Positions 38,301-48,830 are shown, numbered from the stretch's first letter. The stretch: 64,000 nt of DNA from an uncultured Clostridia bacterium (GCA_947175335.1 CAMWMF010000004.1:62001-126000), one strand, 5' to 3'. Numbers and translations are program-made. The notes: generated from the sequence alone by a model not told the origin.

Positions 38301-38778
38301 TGGCCAAAGTCATTTCTTCCGACTTGTATGCGTACGCAACGCTTCCGCCTTGCGCAGTGTTTATCATAAGCGTCTTTTTGTCGCCGCCGAATTCGGTACC
38401 CTCGCCGAATATGGATTTGGGGATATCGGTTTCTTTGGCGTACTCGGGGTACTGGTCAAGTTTATATTCCTTATTGCCGCCCGACGAGTATACGGACGGT
38501 GTAAGATCTACAACGCCGCTTACGGGCTTGTACTTGCCGCCGTCCACGTTTTCGCCCGACCACGAGCTGGGGTTGGCGGGGTAGCTACCCGACGACGAAC
38601 TGAACTGCGTATTGCTTAACGAGAGCGCGGTCGTCTCGAACTCTTTTGTGTCCTCCACTTCGTCGGCGTGCGCGGGGCGAATCGCCATAAATGTCGCGCC
38701 GAACAAAAGCGAAACCGCAATCAGGATTGACAGCAGTAAGGTTATCGATTTGTTTTTCAGTCTCTTGATAGTGTGCAT
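35317..38778 (-). CDS. Large cell-surface protein with tandem carbohydrate-binding-like beta modules and C-terminal TM
   Basis: Signal peptide ...LLFGATFMAIRPAHADE; repeated YRFSVWVK...GYVFFDDV modules; C-terminal WWIIPTIIFSIALIAVVILIVVVRVRDHFKKKRK and acidic tail. Confidence 0.8.
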   Translation of the reverse strand: MHTIKRLKNKSITLLLSILIAVSLLFGATFMAIRPAHADEVEDTKEFETTALSLSNTQFSSSSGSYPANPSSWSGENVDGGKYKPVSGVVDLTPSVYSSGGNKEYKLDQYPEYAKETDIPKSIFGEGTEFGGDKKTLMINTAQGGSVAYAYKSEEMTLATNSFYRFSVWVKTGSFAAQTGATVKLTGLGQYFAFNNIDTVKDNYNDDNKLELDATNNYGWVKYSLYVRTSASLSKTVRLSLGLGDAVTGDDEDPDTSVRPAHGYVFFDDVKAERISAFDFAAETLSFEKLAGKDNVYGKGTSMAIDLNETKSFTTTDGKEIGTFSQNITEWNTKNVPYDAYDENATFAGTAHKDVYNSEMIIKDLDSANNVYGFSQNPWAPYGKAEGKEFLKKESPFFAGAREANIMVISTYNGDEFTKAAAGVASPFVKIERFKYYRFSVWVKDDNIEDGNGISVRIKGKLTTNNTTAEKETLLKEYTNLTGDSSDKAHYGWKEQIIYIHGSMLYDYNVSFELWLGAPDAQSSGIAMFDNVTLTELKYSDYTAMSEADGGNVFTIDDTENSTNIVNGNFVNVGDMDEIKFPMPVADWNYLTTDAVNTTGFNPSAVNTDDVVHGIIPTDYDTFNAIAASGAIPYVVRPDADDQNVLLLSSPTKTAFCYQSPSITLSTDTANKLTVDMMVGQVDGYGASLVLKTTDGNVVSTIENITDTKRQFRTYTFYLAAPLSDQTVYLEIWLGLNDRTDNKQKLSSGYVYVKQAALNEWKAEGDGNVADEFNAKLQEYKNTVATHGSLNYGIYSFATPSLDYYDVYSYANDDGFGVPYQWKMSSANSSVEYGMFNVDDRKGLEIYPGFKADGLTGNMLYIYNTDKNRTKYTYDNSLALVANKYYRIDVKIKVRVTDEVRNDTTSIGAGITLTGSSAAFTNIKDTTTIADVNNEDSRDYETFKTYSFYISTGDNGGSIGLDITFGGDQKEGYIQGRLIVGAIEMTEIDNLDYETAQKSNDAQVIAVELSETNPDTDNSNTEAPSSEIQWWIIPTIIFSIALIAVVILIVVVRVRDHFKKKRKVTYSTEYDRNDVMDDIERLRAQTENKNTVKAKKANNEDLYEEIPVPQPENGDESETEAHTDDEATEQPVEQPAEQEPEKPAQKPAEDLDD

Positions 38779-38954
38779 AAAACACCTTTATAATGGTTGA
38801 TTTTTCTTGTACAATGTATATTATATAATATGTTAGAGTAAATTGCAAATGATTTTGGGCATAAATCACCGCTAACGTAAAATATTTTGTCGCGCGTGTC
38901 GTTGGCGCGGCGGTATATGCAATATTTTTTGCAAAAGTAAGAAAAACTATTTAT

Positions 38955-39317
38955 ATGAACGGAAAGACAAAAACAATGCTCGTTTGCGGCGGCAGCGTCG
39001 CCGTCGGGCTGGTATCCGGATTTTTCGGCGGCGGGGGCGGAATGCTCGCCGTACCGCTGCTCGCACTGAGCGGACTGGATCAAAAACGCTCCCATGCCAC
39101 AGCACTGCTCGTAATTTTGCCGATATGCATAATAAGCGCTTCGATATACATTGCCGCAGGGTTCTTTGACGGACAAATCGTACTGTGCGCGTGCATCGGC
39201 GTAGTGCTGGGCGGAATAGTGGGCGCGGCGTTGCTCAACAAACTCAACCCCACGCTTATCGGCATAATGTTTGCGCTGATGATGATAGGCATTGGAATTA
39301 AGCTGGTGATAGTATGA
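38955..39317 (+). CDS. TSUP (TauE/SafE) half-size permease, first half
   Basis: VGLVSGFFGGGGGMLAVPLLALSGLDQKRSHATALLVILP. Confidence 0.85.
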   Translation: MNGKTKTMLVCGGSVAVGLVSGFFGGGGGMLAVPLLALSGLDQKRSHATALLVILPICIISASIYIAAGFFDGQIVLCACIGVVLGGIVGAALLNKLNPTLIGIMFALMMIGIGIKLVIV

Positions 39318-39754
39318 CGGCACAACAGATTATAATAATCGTATCGTTTTTCGGCGGGATAATAGGCGGTATGGGTATGGGCGGAGGAACGCTGTTAATA
39401 CCGCTTTTGACGCTTGCGGCGGGATTAAGCCAACACCTTGCGCAAGCCGTCAACTTGATAGCGTTTATCCCTATGTCCGTCGTCGCGCTTGTTATACACA
39501 AAAAGAACGGATACGTAACCTTCGGCAAGACGGTGCATATTGTTGTGCTTGCGGCTATCGGGGCGGTGGGCGGAAGCTTTTTGGCAAAGTATTCGGGCGG
39601 TTATATTTTGCGCGCATGCTACGGTGCCTTTTTGATAGCTCTCGGCGTATTCCAATTAGGTAAAACAATTAAGACTGCCGTAGAAAACAAAAAAAGTCAA
39701 AATTCCCAATCAAAAAGAGGGCGGCTTATACCACCCTCAATTCCGAATTCCTAA
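39314..39754 (+). CDS. TSUP (TauE/SafE) half-size permease, second half
   Basis: GGIIGGMGMGGGTLLIPLLTLAAGLSQHLAQAVNLIAFIP; ATGA overlap with preceding gene. Confidence 0.85.
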   Translation: MTAQQIIIIVSFFGGIIGGMGMGGGTLLIPLLTLAAGLSQHLAQAVNLIAFIPMSVVALVIHKKNGYVTFGKTVHIVVLAAIGAVGGSFLAKYSGGYILRACYGAFLIALGVFQLGKTIKTAVENKKSQNSQSKRGRLIPPSIPNS

Positions 39755-39770
39755 TTCATAATTCCGAATT
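39739..39770. repeat. AATTCCGAATT palindromic repeat copy
   Basis: AATTCCGAATTCCTAATTCATAATTCCGAATT. Confidence 0.8.
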
Positions 39771-39773
39771 AAA

Positions 39774-41162
<1,389 letters not shown>

Positions 41163-41290
41163 TTAATTATATAAAGGCAAACTGTGCTTTGTCAAGTATT
41201 TTAATCGAATATTTTTATCTTATAGCCACAAGTAGGGCGTTTTGTCAATATAAAATATATCCATTCTACGTTTCGGTTAGTCGTTTCATA

Positions 41291-41337
41291 TTTACAAATC
41301 AGTCGATTTATTGTATACTGAAACCACAATAAATCGA
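41291..41337 (+). promoter_or_regulatory. Promoter with -10 flanked by a perfect 12-bp inverted repeat
   Basis: TTTACA (41291), 17 nt, TATACT (41314-41319); TCGATTTATTGT (41303-41314) / ACAATAAATCGA (41326-41337). Confidence 0.75.
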
Positions 41338-41349
41338 TAGGGAGTACGT

Positions 41350-44300
41350 ATGCGGGATTACGGTGGGGCTTTGCGAAAGCTCCGAAAACACTATGATTAT
41401 ACGCAACGGCAAATTGCAGACAAACTAAACGTTTCGTATCAAGCCGTCAGTAAATGGGAAAACGGTACTAACCAAATAGATATTGACACTATGCGAAGGT
41501 TGTGTAGCGTTTTCGACTTAACTTCGGACGACTTTATGCGCATTGCCGACGGTGTAGAGGTAAGCATGGTGCTCAAAACCGCAGTGCGGCAACAATCGGA
41601 ACCGACGCCTAATACCGAGCGCGAATCGGTGATTTTGCCGGAGTCTAAGCCTATGTCGGAGTCTGTGCCTGAACCGAAACCGACGCATGAGCCTACGCAT
41701 GTTGCGCATGCGGACGACAAATGTATAGAAGTCGCGGCGCCGCCTACAAAAAAGAATATGGAAACGATACCCGCAATACTTGCATTGTGCTTGTTTGCGG
41801 TAATAGTTATATTCACTATCGTGACGTGCGTTACGTTTATTCCGCGCCGAAAAAGCGTGTTGCCAAAGACGGTAAGCGTAAAGCTTATGGACGGCGATAA
41901 AGTGTTTTGGCAAAAAGAACTGCCGTTCGGCGCCACGATTACGGTGCCGAGCACAGATAAGGACGGATATAAGTTTGACGGCTGGTATGCCGACGTTGAA
42001 TTGAGTACGGCCAAACCTTTGCCGACTACCGCCTATGCGGATATTACGCTGTACGGCAAATGGAGAATTAGCAATTCGTATACGATACGATTTATAGATT
42101 ATTATGGGCGGAGCACAATGCCCGATTTGACGGTTAAAATAGGTGAATCGGTCAAACTGCCTAAATCTACGTACAAGAATTCGGACGGCAAGCAGATGCT
42201 GTATTGGCGCACGAGCACCGGAGCTACGTACGAGGACGGCGACGTAGTTAAAGACCTTGCAAAGCGCGACGGCGACGTAGTTAAGCTTACGGCAAGCTGG
42301 GACGCTATTTGCGTGTTACTTACTTACGACGGCAACGGCGGCGTCAGTTATTATCATGACGACGATAGCATTGAGTTCTATTCCGACAGTCAAATCAAGA
42401 TTGATAGCACCGGCTGGCACAAAATGGGTTATACGCTTGCCGGGTGGACGATTGACGGCAAGCTTTATAAGAATGGCGATTGGTATACTTCCGGCACGCA
42501 CTGCGTTGCAAATAAAACCGCGGTTGCCGTTTGGGCGCCTAATACGTACAATATTTCTTACAAGTGTTATTTTTATGATATCAATGGAAATATGGCGTGG
42601 CACAGCGAATGTAAGCACAAGCTAAAAACCGAGGAATTTGTGTATGACGAATCGGGCTATGTCGTTTACAATCCGTATGCAACCGAACATCTCGGCTACG
42701 AGTTGGGCGATATTTCCGGAATGAAAGTCGGCGAAGAGTATGAATTGGATATGCCGATGACGATTGATTTTAGGGTGAATTGGTATCCGAAATCATACGA
42801 TAACGTTACCATTGAGATAGAAAACGACGAAGGAATGCAAACGTACAAAAACGTTTATTCTTGGGTTTATGCTACGGACATAGAAGAAGAAGTACGCAAT
42901 CTTATCGGGAACGAAATACAAAAGAAATCGGGACATACCGTAGACGAATGCACCGTGTACTTAAACGGTGAGGAATACGACGGTGATTATAAATATATTA
43001 CGACCGATGAGGACGACGAAATACGAATATGCTTTACGCAAACAATGAATTCGTATGACCTTACGTTAAGCGGGTATTACGATAACAGCGGCATAGGCGC
43101 AAAAATCATAGATGAAGCAACATTGCAGTATGACGAGGAGTACACGTTGCCGACACCTCCGGCGCGCGTCGGATATAAGTTTGACGGCTGGAAAATAGGC
43201 GACGAGCTGTATGAAGCAGGCACTGTTGTAAGTAAGCTTGCGGAATACGGCAGTATAAACGTAACGATACAGTGGACGGCTATACAATACGGCATAACGT
43301 TTGACGTGGACGGCGACGCCGAGCTTGTTACTCCGCAAATCGTAAAATACGACGAAAAGTTTAAAATGCCAAAGTGTCCTATAAGCAAAAGCGACTACGT
43401 TTTTATGGGCTGGGAATGTAACGACAAGGCGTATCCGGCCGATTTGCAAGTAAGCAATATCACCGTTGTAGACAACGCTTTGCTTACGTTTACGGCTAAG
43501 TGGTGTGAGCCATATAAAGGGCGCGGCACGGAAGAATCGCCATATAGAGTTGATTCGTACGAGCAATTGTTCAACTTATATTTATTTGCTATGCAAGGCA
43601 CGAATAACAAAGCATATTACCGACTAACTGCCGACGTAGATTGCGAAAACAAATCTTTGTATCCGATAGACGGTTTTAGCGGCGTGTTCGACGGAGATTT
43701 CCATACGGTTTCCAATGCAAAGCTAAATGCCGGGTATTTTGATTCGACTGCCAATATGGTGGGATTGTTCGGCTCAATGTACGGCACGGTAAAGAATATC
43801 GGTATAGATAATTACAGCATAAACGCAACGAATTGCAAATACGTAGGCGCATTGGCGGCAATGGTTAGCGGCAAAGGCGTTGTATCGCAAGTGTGGACGA
43901 GCGGCAACATCGTGGTTAAATCGAACGGATATTGTTACTTTGGCGGACTTATAGGAGAGTTTTCCGGCGGGACGGCTACAAACTGCTATTCCGACGGAAC
44001 TATGGCTGTTACAGCCGTTACCGACGAGTTTTGCAAGTTTTGTGTAGGTGGGTTAGTCGGTAGCCTCGGGTTTACGTCGTCGTTTACAAAATCTATGGCA
44101 ACTGTCGAACACTGCTATGCTAACGTAAAAATAGATATAAACGCCGACGGAGCGGACGTTGCCGGATTGGTAGGCGCAGTGGACTACGGCACTGTAAACA
44201 GCTCGTTTGTAATGGGCAGTATAACCGCTGTGGGTGAATCGTTCTATGCGGAATGGGGACAAATGTTGTATCCAAGAAGTAGTGTGTTTACCGACGGATT

Positions 44301-44502
44301 TGTGTACGCGTGCGACGGTTATACCGTAGTTGCCAATAATCAAACCGTCGCCCCTTCGTCAAGCGTAAAACGCACGGCGCTCAGTAATTTGTGCTCGGCG
44401 CAATGGATAGAAAGCAACTTGGAGTTTGATACCGATTCGGTTTGGAAGGTTATAGACGAGTTGCCTAAGCTTGCTGGATTTCAAAAAGGAGATAATGTGT
44501 AA
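41350..44502 (+). CDS. XRE-type HTH protein with TM segment, InlB-type repeats and GLUG-like repeats
   Basis: LRKLRKHYDYTQRQIADKLNVSYQAVSKWENGTNQIDIDTMRRL (HTH); IPAILALCLFAVIVIFTIVTCVTFI (TM); YKFDGWYADVE...LYGKW repeats; VGLFGSMYGTVKNIGIDN / VGGLVGSLG GLUG-like. Confidence 0.85.
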   Translation: MRDYGGALRKLRKHYDYTQRQIADKLNVSYQAVSKWENGTNQIDIDTMRRLCSVFDLTSDDFMRIADGVEVSMVLKTAVRQQSEPTPNTERESVILPESKPMSESVPEPKPTHEPTHVAHADDKCIEVAAPPTKKNMETIPAILALCLFAVIVIFTIVTCVTFIPRRKSVLPKTVSVKLMDGDKVFWQKELPFGATITVPSTDKDGYKFDGWYADVELSTAKPLPTTAYADITLYGKWRISNSYTIRFIDYYGRSTMPDLTVKIGESVKLPKSTYKNSDGKQMLYWRTSTGATYEDGDVVKDLAKRDGDVVKLTASWDAICVLLTYDGNGGVSYYHDDDSIEFYSDSQIKIDSTGWHKMGYTLAGWTIDGKLYKNGDWYTSGTHCVANKTAVAVWAPNTYNISYKCYFYDINGNMAWHSECKHKLKTEEFVYDESGYVVYNPYATEHLGYELGDISGMKVGEEYELDMPMTIDFRVNWYPKSYDNVTIEIENDEGMQTYKNVYSWVYATDIEEEVRNLIGNEIQKKSGHTVDECTVYLNGEEYDGDYKYITTDEDDEIRICFTQTMNSYDLTLSGYYDNSGIGAKIIDEATLQYDEEYTLPTPPARVGYKFDGWKIGDELYEAGTVVSKLAEYGSINVTIQWTAIQYGITFDVDGDAELVTPQIVKYDEKFKMPKCPISKSDYVFMGWECNDKAYPADLQVSNITVVDNALLTFTAKWCEPYKGRGTEESPYRVDSYEQLFNLYLFAMQGTNNKAYYRLTADVDCENKSLYPIDGFSGVFDGDFHTVSNAKLNAGYFDSTANMVGLFGSMYGTVKNIGIDNYSINATNCKYVGALAAMVSGKGVVSQVWTSGNIVVKSNGYCYFGGLIGEFSGGTATNCYSDGTMAVTAVTDEFCKFCVGGLVGSLGFTSSFTKSMATVEHCYANVKIDINADGADVAGLVGAVDYGTVNSSFVMGSITAVGESFYAEWGQMLYPRSSVFTDGFVYACDGYTVVANNQTVAPSSSVKRTALSNLCSAQWIESNLEFDTDSVWKVIDELPKLAGFQKGDNV

Positions 44503-44966
44503 TGACCGAAACGATTAATAGTGAGTCGACTAAAAATATAGATCTCGTTTATACAGAAAGTTTTTGGACCGGTAGGCGACAACTGCGTTACGGCGAAATT
44601 GAGCTTACCCGCAAAAGTAACAAAAAGTTTGTAGGCGAAACTGACGGTGGGGAAGTAGAGTTTAGCGTGCATGGCAATAGGTTTAAAGGCATTTACGTCG
44701 AATCCGCGACGTTGCAAGGCCCTGTTTGCGTCGTGCGAAAGTTGACTGTGCTCGAATACATTTTGGCTGTATTGGTGCTGGTGCCCGCGCTTATTTTCGG
44801 CGCGGTCGGCGGGGCCGTGGGTGGTGTAATAGCTTGCGTCAACCTTTACGTAATGCCGAAAATCGAAACGCTGTGGCTTAAAATTACCGTAGCGTTGGAG
44901 TTTACGGCAGTGTCGGGATTTACCGCGTTTTGGATTGCGTATGCCTTTGGAACGTTATTTTGGTAG
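44502..44966 (+). CDS. Small membrane protein coupled to the HTH-TM protein
   Basis: 154 aa; TAATG overlap with preceding stop; VLEYILAVLVLVPALIFGAVGGAVGGVIACV TM. Confidence 0.65.
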   Translation: MTETINSESTKNIDLVYTESFWTGRRQLRYGEIELTRKSNKKFVGETDGGEVEFSVHGNRFKGIYVESATLQGPVCVVRKLTVLEYILAVLVLVPALIFGAVGGAVGGVIACVNLYVMPKIETLWLKITVALEFTAVSGFTAFWIAYAFGTLFW

Positions 44967-45096
44967 TTAAAATCAAACGACTAAATTGTGTGTGCCAATA
45001 AGTATGCGCAGTGTATGCTTTGTGTTTTTATCGTATTTGGACGTATGATTTAATGTTAAAATCGTATGATTGTGACTATTATATTGCAAATAAGGA

Positions 45097-45125
45097 TTGA
45101 CCTTGCAAAAAAAATATGATATAAT
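45097..45125 (+). promoter_or_regulatory. Promoter upstream of DegV-family gene
   Basis: TTGACC, 17 nt, TATAAT. Confidence 0.7.
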
Positions 45126-45213
45126 GTAATCGCATTGAATATGGATTTAGTGAAAGTATAATAATTATACGGCAGGTCCAAAAAACGAGCAAATACTGCA
45201 TGGCGGTGAAAAA

Positions 45214-46053
45214 ATGGTAAAATTTATTGTCGATTCTACTTTCGGATTGACGCGGGAGTACGTCGAGCAATACGATATAAAAGTAGTCAGCCTTACGTTG
45301 ACGCTTGGCAGCAAGGAGTATGACGAGGGCTTCCGCGAAATGTGGCCCGATTTTTACAAAAAGCTTGCCAAAAGCAAGACGGGCGGCAAAACATCCCAAC
45401 CGTCGCCCGAAAAGTTTAAAAAGGCGATTGATGAAATTTACGCGCAGGACGAGGGCAGCGAGATTTTGATTTTTACCATTGCGGATAGGCTTAGCGGCAC
45501 CATCGGCTCTGCAAACATAGCGGTTTCCGACTACGAGGGTAAAAAAATAGCGGCTGTCAATTCCGGTGAGGCGGGGCCTTCGGCACTTATGTTTATGCGC
45601 GAGATAGTAAAGGCGCAACAGGCGGGCGCAACGTTCGAGCAGCTTTTGGAATTAGCAGCCGACCTGCAACAGCGCATAGCAATGCAGTTTATACCCGCGT
45701 CGCTTACCGAGCTTGCTCGAGGCGGCAGGGTTAACAAATTGCTGTCCCGCGTCGGTAACATTCTGAAAATCAAACCGGTATTTGAGTTTGCAAAAAACGA
45801 TCTTTCCATTTATGCAAAAACACTCGGGTTCAACCGTGCGGCGGAAGCGGCAATCGCGCGCTTGCCGCAAAAGTTTGACAGCATAATGCTTTACTATATC
45901 GGCGACGACAAGTTTATCGAGCCGCTCAAAGCGCGCTTGGAAAGCAAGCTTGGTATTAAGGACGTAGAGGTAGAGCCTATGTGCCTTGTCGGCGGCGTGC
46001 ATATCGGTATAGGCACGGTCGGCATTGTAACGCTCGCAAGCAAAGAACAGTAA
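45214..46053 (+). CDS. DegV family protein
   Basis: FIVDSTFGLTREYVEQYDIKVVSLTLTLGSKEY, TSQPSPEKF, SRVGNILKIKPVFEF, HIGIGTVGI. Confidence 0.93.
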   Translation: MVKFIVDSTFGLTREYVEQYDIKVVSLTLTLGSKEYDEGFREMWPDFYKKLAKSKTGGKTSQPSPEKFKKAIDEIYAQDEGSEILIFTIADRLSGTIGSANIAVSDYEGKKIAAVNSGEAGPSALMFMREIVKAQQAGATFEQLLELAADLQQRIAMQFIPASLTELARGGRVNKLLSRVGNILKIKPVFEFAKNDLSIYAKTLGFNRAAEAAIARLPQKFDSIMLYYIGDDKFIEPLKARLESKLGIKDVEVEPMCLVGGVHIGIGTVGIVTLASKEQ

Positions 46054-46247
46054 TTCGGCACAGTAAATATAGCAAAATATAAACTCTCGGCATTACCGTA
46101 GTTCCCGTAGGGAATTTTACCACAGAGAATAAGTATAGCGCACTATACCTTGCAAGCAAGGCGAGTGCGCTTTTGCTTTACATTTTAATCTGATTATTGT
46201 ATAGTAATAGAGTGATAAACAGTAGTTTAACGAGGTGTTTGATATCA

Positions 46248-46730
46248 ATGCAGAATAATGAAATTGAAATACGCAGAGCAAAACTGTCTGATATTGAAAG
46301 AATTGACTGCTTGCTTTTTCAGGTACACAAAGTACACAGCGATGCGCGTCCCGACTTATTTGTTTCGGGGGCAAAAAAATATACTGACGAACAGTTAAGG
46401 CAAATTCTTAAAGACGAAACTAAACCCATATTCGTTGCAACCGAAAACTGCAAGGTGTTAGGTTATGCGTTTTGCGTGTTAATTAACAACGGCGACGAGC
46501 CGTCGCATACCGATAATACAACGCTTTATATTGACGATTTGTGCGTGGACGAAACTTGTCGCGGTAAAGGTATAGGCAAGCTGTTGTATAATTTCGTGGT
46601 TGAGTATGCCAAAAAATGCGGTTGCTATAATGTAACGCTTAATGTATGGGCGGATAATAAAAACGCAGTTGCTTTCTATGAAAAGATAGGGTTGCATATA
46701 CAAAAAATAGGTATGGAAAAGATATTGTAA
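46248..46730 (+). CDS. GNAT-family N-acetyltransferase
   Basis: IDDLCVDETCRGKGIGKLLYNFV, LNVWADNKNAVAFYEKIGL. Confidence 0.92.
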   Translation: MQNNEIEIRRAKLSDIERIDCLLFQVHKVHSDARPDLFVSGAKKYTDEQLRQILKDETKPIFVATENCKVLGYAFCVLINNGDEPSHTDNTTLYIDDLCVDETCRGKGIGKLLYNFVVEYAKKCGCYNVTLNVWADNKNAVAFYEKIGLHIQKIGMEKIL

Positions 46731-46780
46731 GATAAATTTCAATTTATCTTACTTAATATGCAATTATCCGTAGATAGTAA

Positions 46781-46813
46781 AAGCCCTCGAATATGTTCGT
46801 TCGAGGGCTTTGT
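46781..46813. terminator. Bidirectional terminator hairpin
   Basis: AAAAGCCCTCGAATATGTTCGTTCGAGGGCTTT between convergent genes. Confidence 0.85.
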
Positions 46814-46827
46814 AGTTTACTATTTAT

Positions 46828-47445
46828 TTACGGTTTGAAGCGGACGTCGACTACGGATATTTTTCCGCCACAGTCGGGGCAGGGTGCGCGGGCGGTGAGT
46901 CCGTCGAACATATAGCCCATATTCGCGTCGTTTACCAATGCAAGCTCGCTGTTGCAGTTGGGGCATTTGGGGGTGTAAAGGAAGGTGCGTTCTTTTTTGT
47001 CTTCCACCGAGCGTACCTTTAAGAACATGCCCTGCGTGAGTTTTTTGCACTTTCTGCAATAGAATATGCAGTTGAACGCCATAAAGCCCTCGGACATTTG
47101 CGCGGCTGCCCACAGTCCCATGCTCTTGTTAAGCCTGTCTATTTGGTCTTGCGTGTACTTGCCGTAAATGGTGCGGATATCTTCCGCGTCGAACAGGTTT
47201 ATGGACTGGGCACACACGTCGTAGTTTATCATAGACATTGCGTCGGCGTTGTTCATCATGAACGCCGTGCGCTGCGCCTCGTTTTTGTTCATAAGCATGC
47301 GGTTGACTGCTTCGAGCAGCTTATCCGCGTCGCGCTCGGGCATCTTTGCCATTGCGTCTTGCAGCATCGGCATGTCCTGCGCGCCTATCGTAAAGGTGTG
47401 GGTCTTTTCGCATTTGGCGCATTTAAAAGAAACGGTTTTAGTCAT
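46828..47445 (-). CDS. CpXC-like zinc-ribbon protein
   Basis: FKCAKCEKTHTF, YCRKCKKLTQG, PKCPNCNSEL, PCPDCGGKI. Start set at MTKTVSF. Confidence 0.6.
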   Translation of the reverse strand: MTKTVSFKCAKCEKTHTFTIGAQDMPMLQDAMAKMPERDADKLLEAVNRMLMNKNEAQRTAFMMNNADAMSMINYDVCAQSINLFDAEDIRTIYGKYTQDQIDRLNKSMGLWAAAQMSEGFMAFNCIFYCRKCKKLTQGMFLKVRSVEDKKERTFLYTPKCPNCNSELALVNDANMGYMFDGLTARAPCPDCGGKISVVDVRFKP

Positions 47446-47579
47446 TCTATTCCTCGTGCTATTGATTACTATATACATTATATCATGTCAAAAGTCATAA
47501 TTCAAGTATTTTTTCGACTTAATACTCAATTTCTTGTCGGGCAATTTGCCGAACACAAAAGGAGCACACTCATACTAAA

Positions 47580-48026
47580 ATGTTTGACTTCTTTTTCGAC
47601 AAAATGTATAATGATTATGTGGAAAACACGACTGTGCAAAGGCTGACGCCCGTCGGGCTGGCGTTTATAGGCGACGCGGTTCACACGCTGTACGTCAGGG
47701 AATACGTTACGGCGGCGAGCGACGGCGTTGTGGGAACGCTACACACCGCAGCGTCGCGACTGGTCAATGCCAAGTGCCAAGCCGCAGTGCTGGACGAGCT
47801 TATCAAGGCTAACGCGCTCACAGCAGGCGAGGCGGACATAGCGCGGCGAGCCAAAAACGCGCACCTGCATTCCAGAGCCAAAACGGCTTCGCCCGACGAT
47901 TACCACAAAGCTACGGCGTTAGAGGCGGTTATCGGGTACGTACACATGTCGGGTGATACCGAGCGCGAGCGCGAACTGCTTCGGCAATGCGTCGATATAG
48001 GTTTAAGAGTAACGGTAAAGCCGTGA
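47580..48026 (+). CDS. mrnC: Mini-ribonuclease 3
   Basis: LAFIGDAVHTLYVREYV, RRAKNAHLHSRAKTASPDDYHKATALEAVIGYVHMSGD. Confidence 0.93.
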   Translation: MFDFFFDKMYNDYVENTTVQRLTPVGLAFIGDAVHTLYVREYVTAASDGVVGTLHTAASRLVNAKCQAAVLDELIKANALTAGEADIARRAKNAHLHSRAKTASPDDYHKATALEAVIGYVHMSGDTERERELLRQCVDIGLRVTVKP

Positions 48027-48076
48027 AATAATAGACTTTTGTTGCTAAATAAGCAATACACTAATAAGGAACGATC

Positions 48077-48817
48077 ATGCAAGTCAAACCCAAGGTCAAA
48101 TTGATACGCTACACATCCGATCCCGAAGCGACGGTCGCGCTTGCCGCAAGGCTTTGCTATTCCGACAAAGAGCTGGACGATTTGACGGAAAACATCATGG
48201 CCAAGGACAACAGCAAGTTCATAGCCCGTCTTATGGACATGGGACACTTGTCGCCGGTAGAGCATGCGTCGTTCACGTTTTCGATAGAGGGCGTGTCGCG
48301 CGCGTTTTTGGCGCAAATCACGCGGCACAGGATAGCGTCGTTTTCGGTGCGTTCACAGCGTTACGTGTCGGAAAGCGCGTTTAACTATATTATCCCGCCC
48401 GCAATAGAAGCCATGGGCGCGGCGGCGGTCGCACGATACGAGGGGCAAATGGCTACCATGATGAACTGGTACCGCGACTGGCAAAGCGCGCTCGGTCACG
48501 GCGAATCGTCCAATGAGGACGCGCGGTTCGTTCTCCCCAACGCTTGCGAAACAAAAATGATAGTTACGATGAACGCGCGCGAGCTTATGCACTTTTTCGA
48601 ACTGCGCTGCTGCAACCGTGCGCAGTGGGAAATTCGCGCCGTGGCATGGATGATGCTGGAGGAGGCTATCAAGGTTGCGCCCAATCTGTTCAGTCATTGT
48701 GGCCCGGGTTGCGTTAACGGCGGCTGTCCCGAAGGCGCCAAGTCGTGCGGCAGGGCGGCGGAAGTGAAAAAGCAGCACAGCGAAATGCTGAAAAGCATAA
48801 ACACTGACAACAAATAA
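48077..48817 (+). CDS. thyX: Flavin-dependent thymidylate synthase
   Basis: HLSPVEHASFTFSIEGVSRAFLAQITRHRIASFSVRSQRYV; MNARELMHFFELRCCNRAQWEIR. Confidence 0.97.
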   Translation: MQVKPKVKLIRYTSDPEATVALAARLCYSDKELDDLTENIMAKDNSKFIARLMDMGHLSPVEHASFTFSIEGVSRAFLAQITRHRIASFSVRSQRYVSESAFNYIIPPAIEAMGAAAVARYEGQMATMMNWYRDWQSALGHGESSNEDARFVLPNACETKMIVTMNARELMHFFELRCCNRAQWEIRAVAWMMLEEAIKVAPNLFSHCGPGCVNGGCPEGAKSCGRAAEVKKQHSEMLKSINTDNK

Positions 48818-48830
48818 ACGGCGGTAGCAT

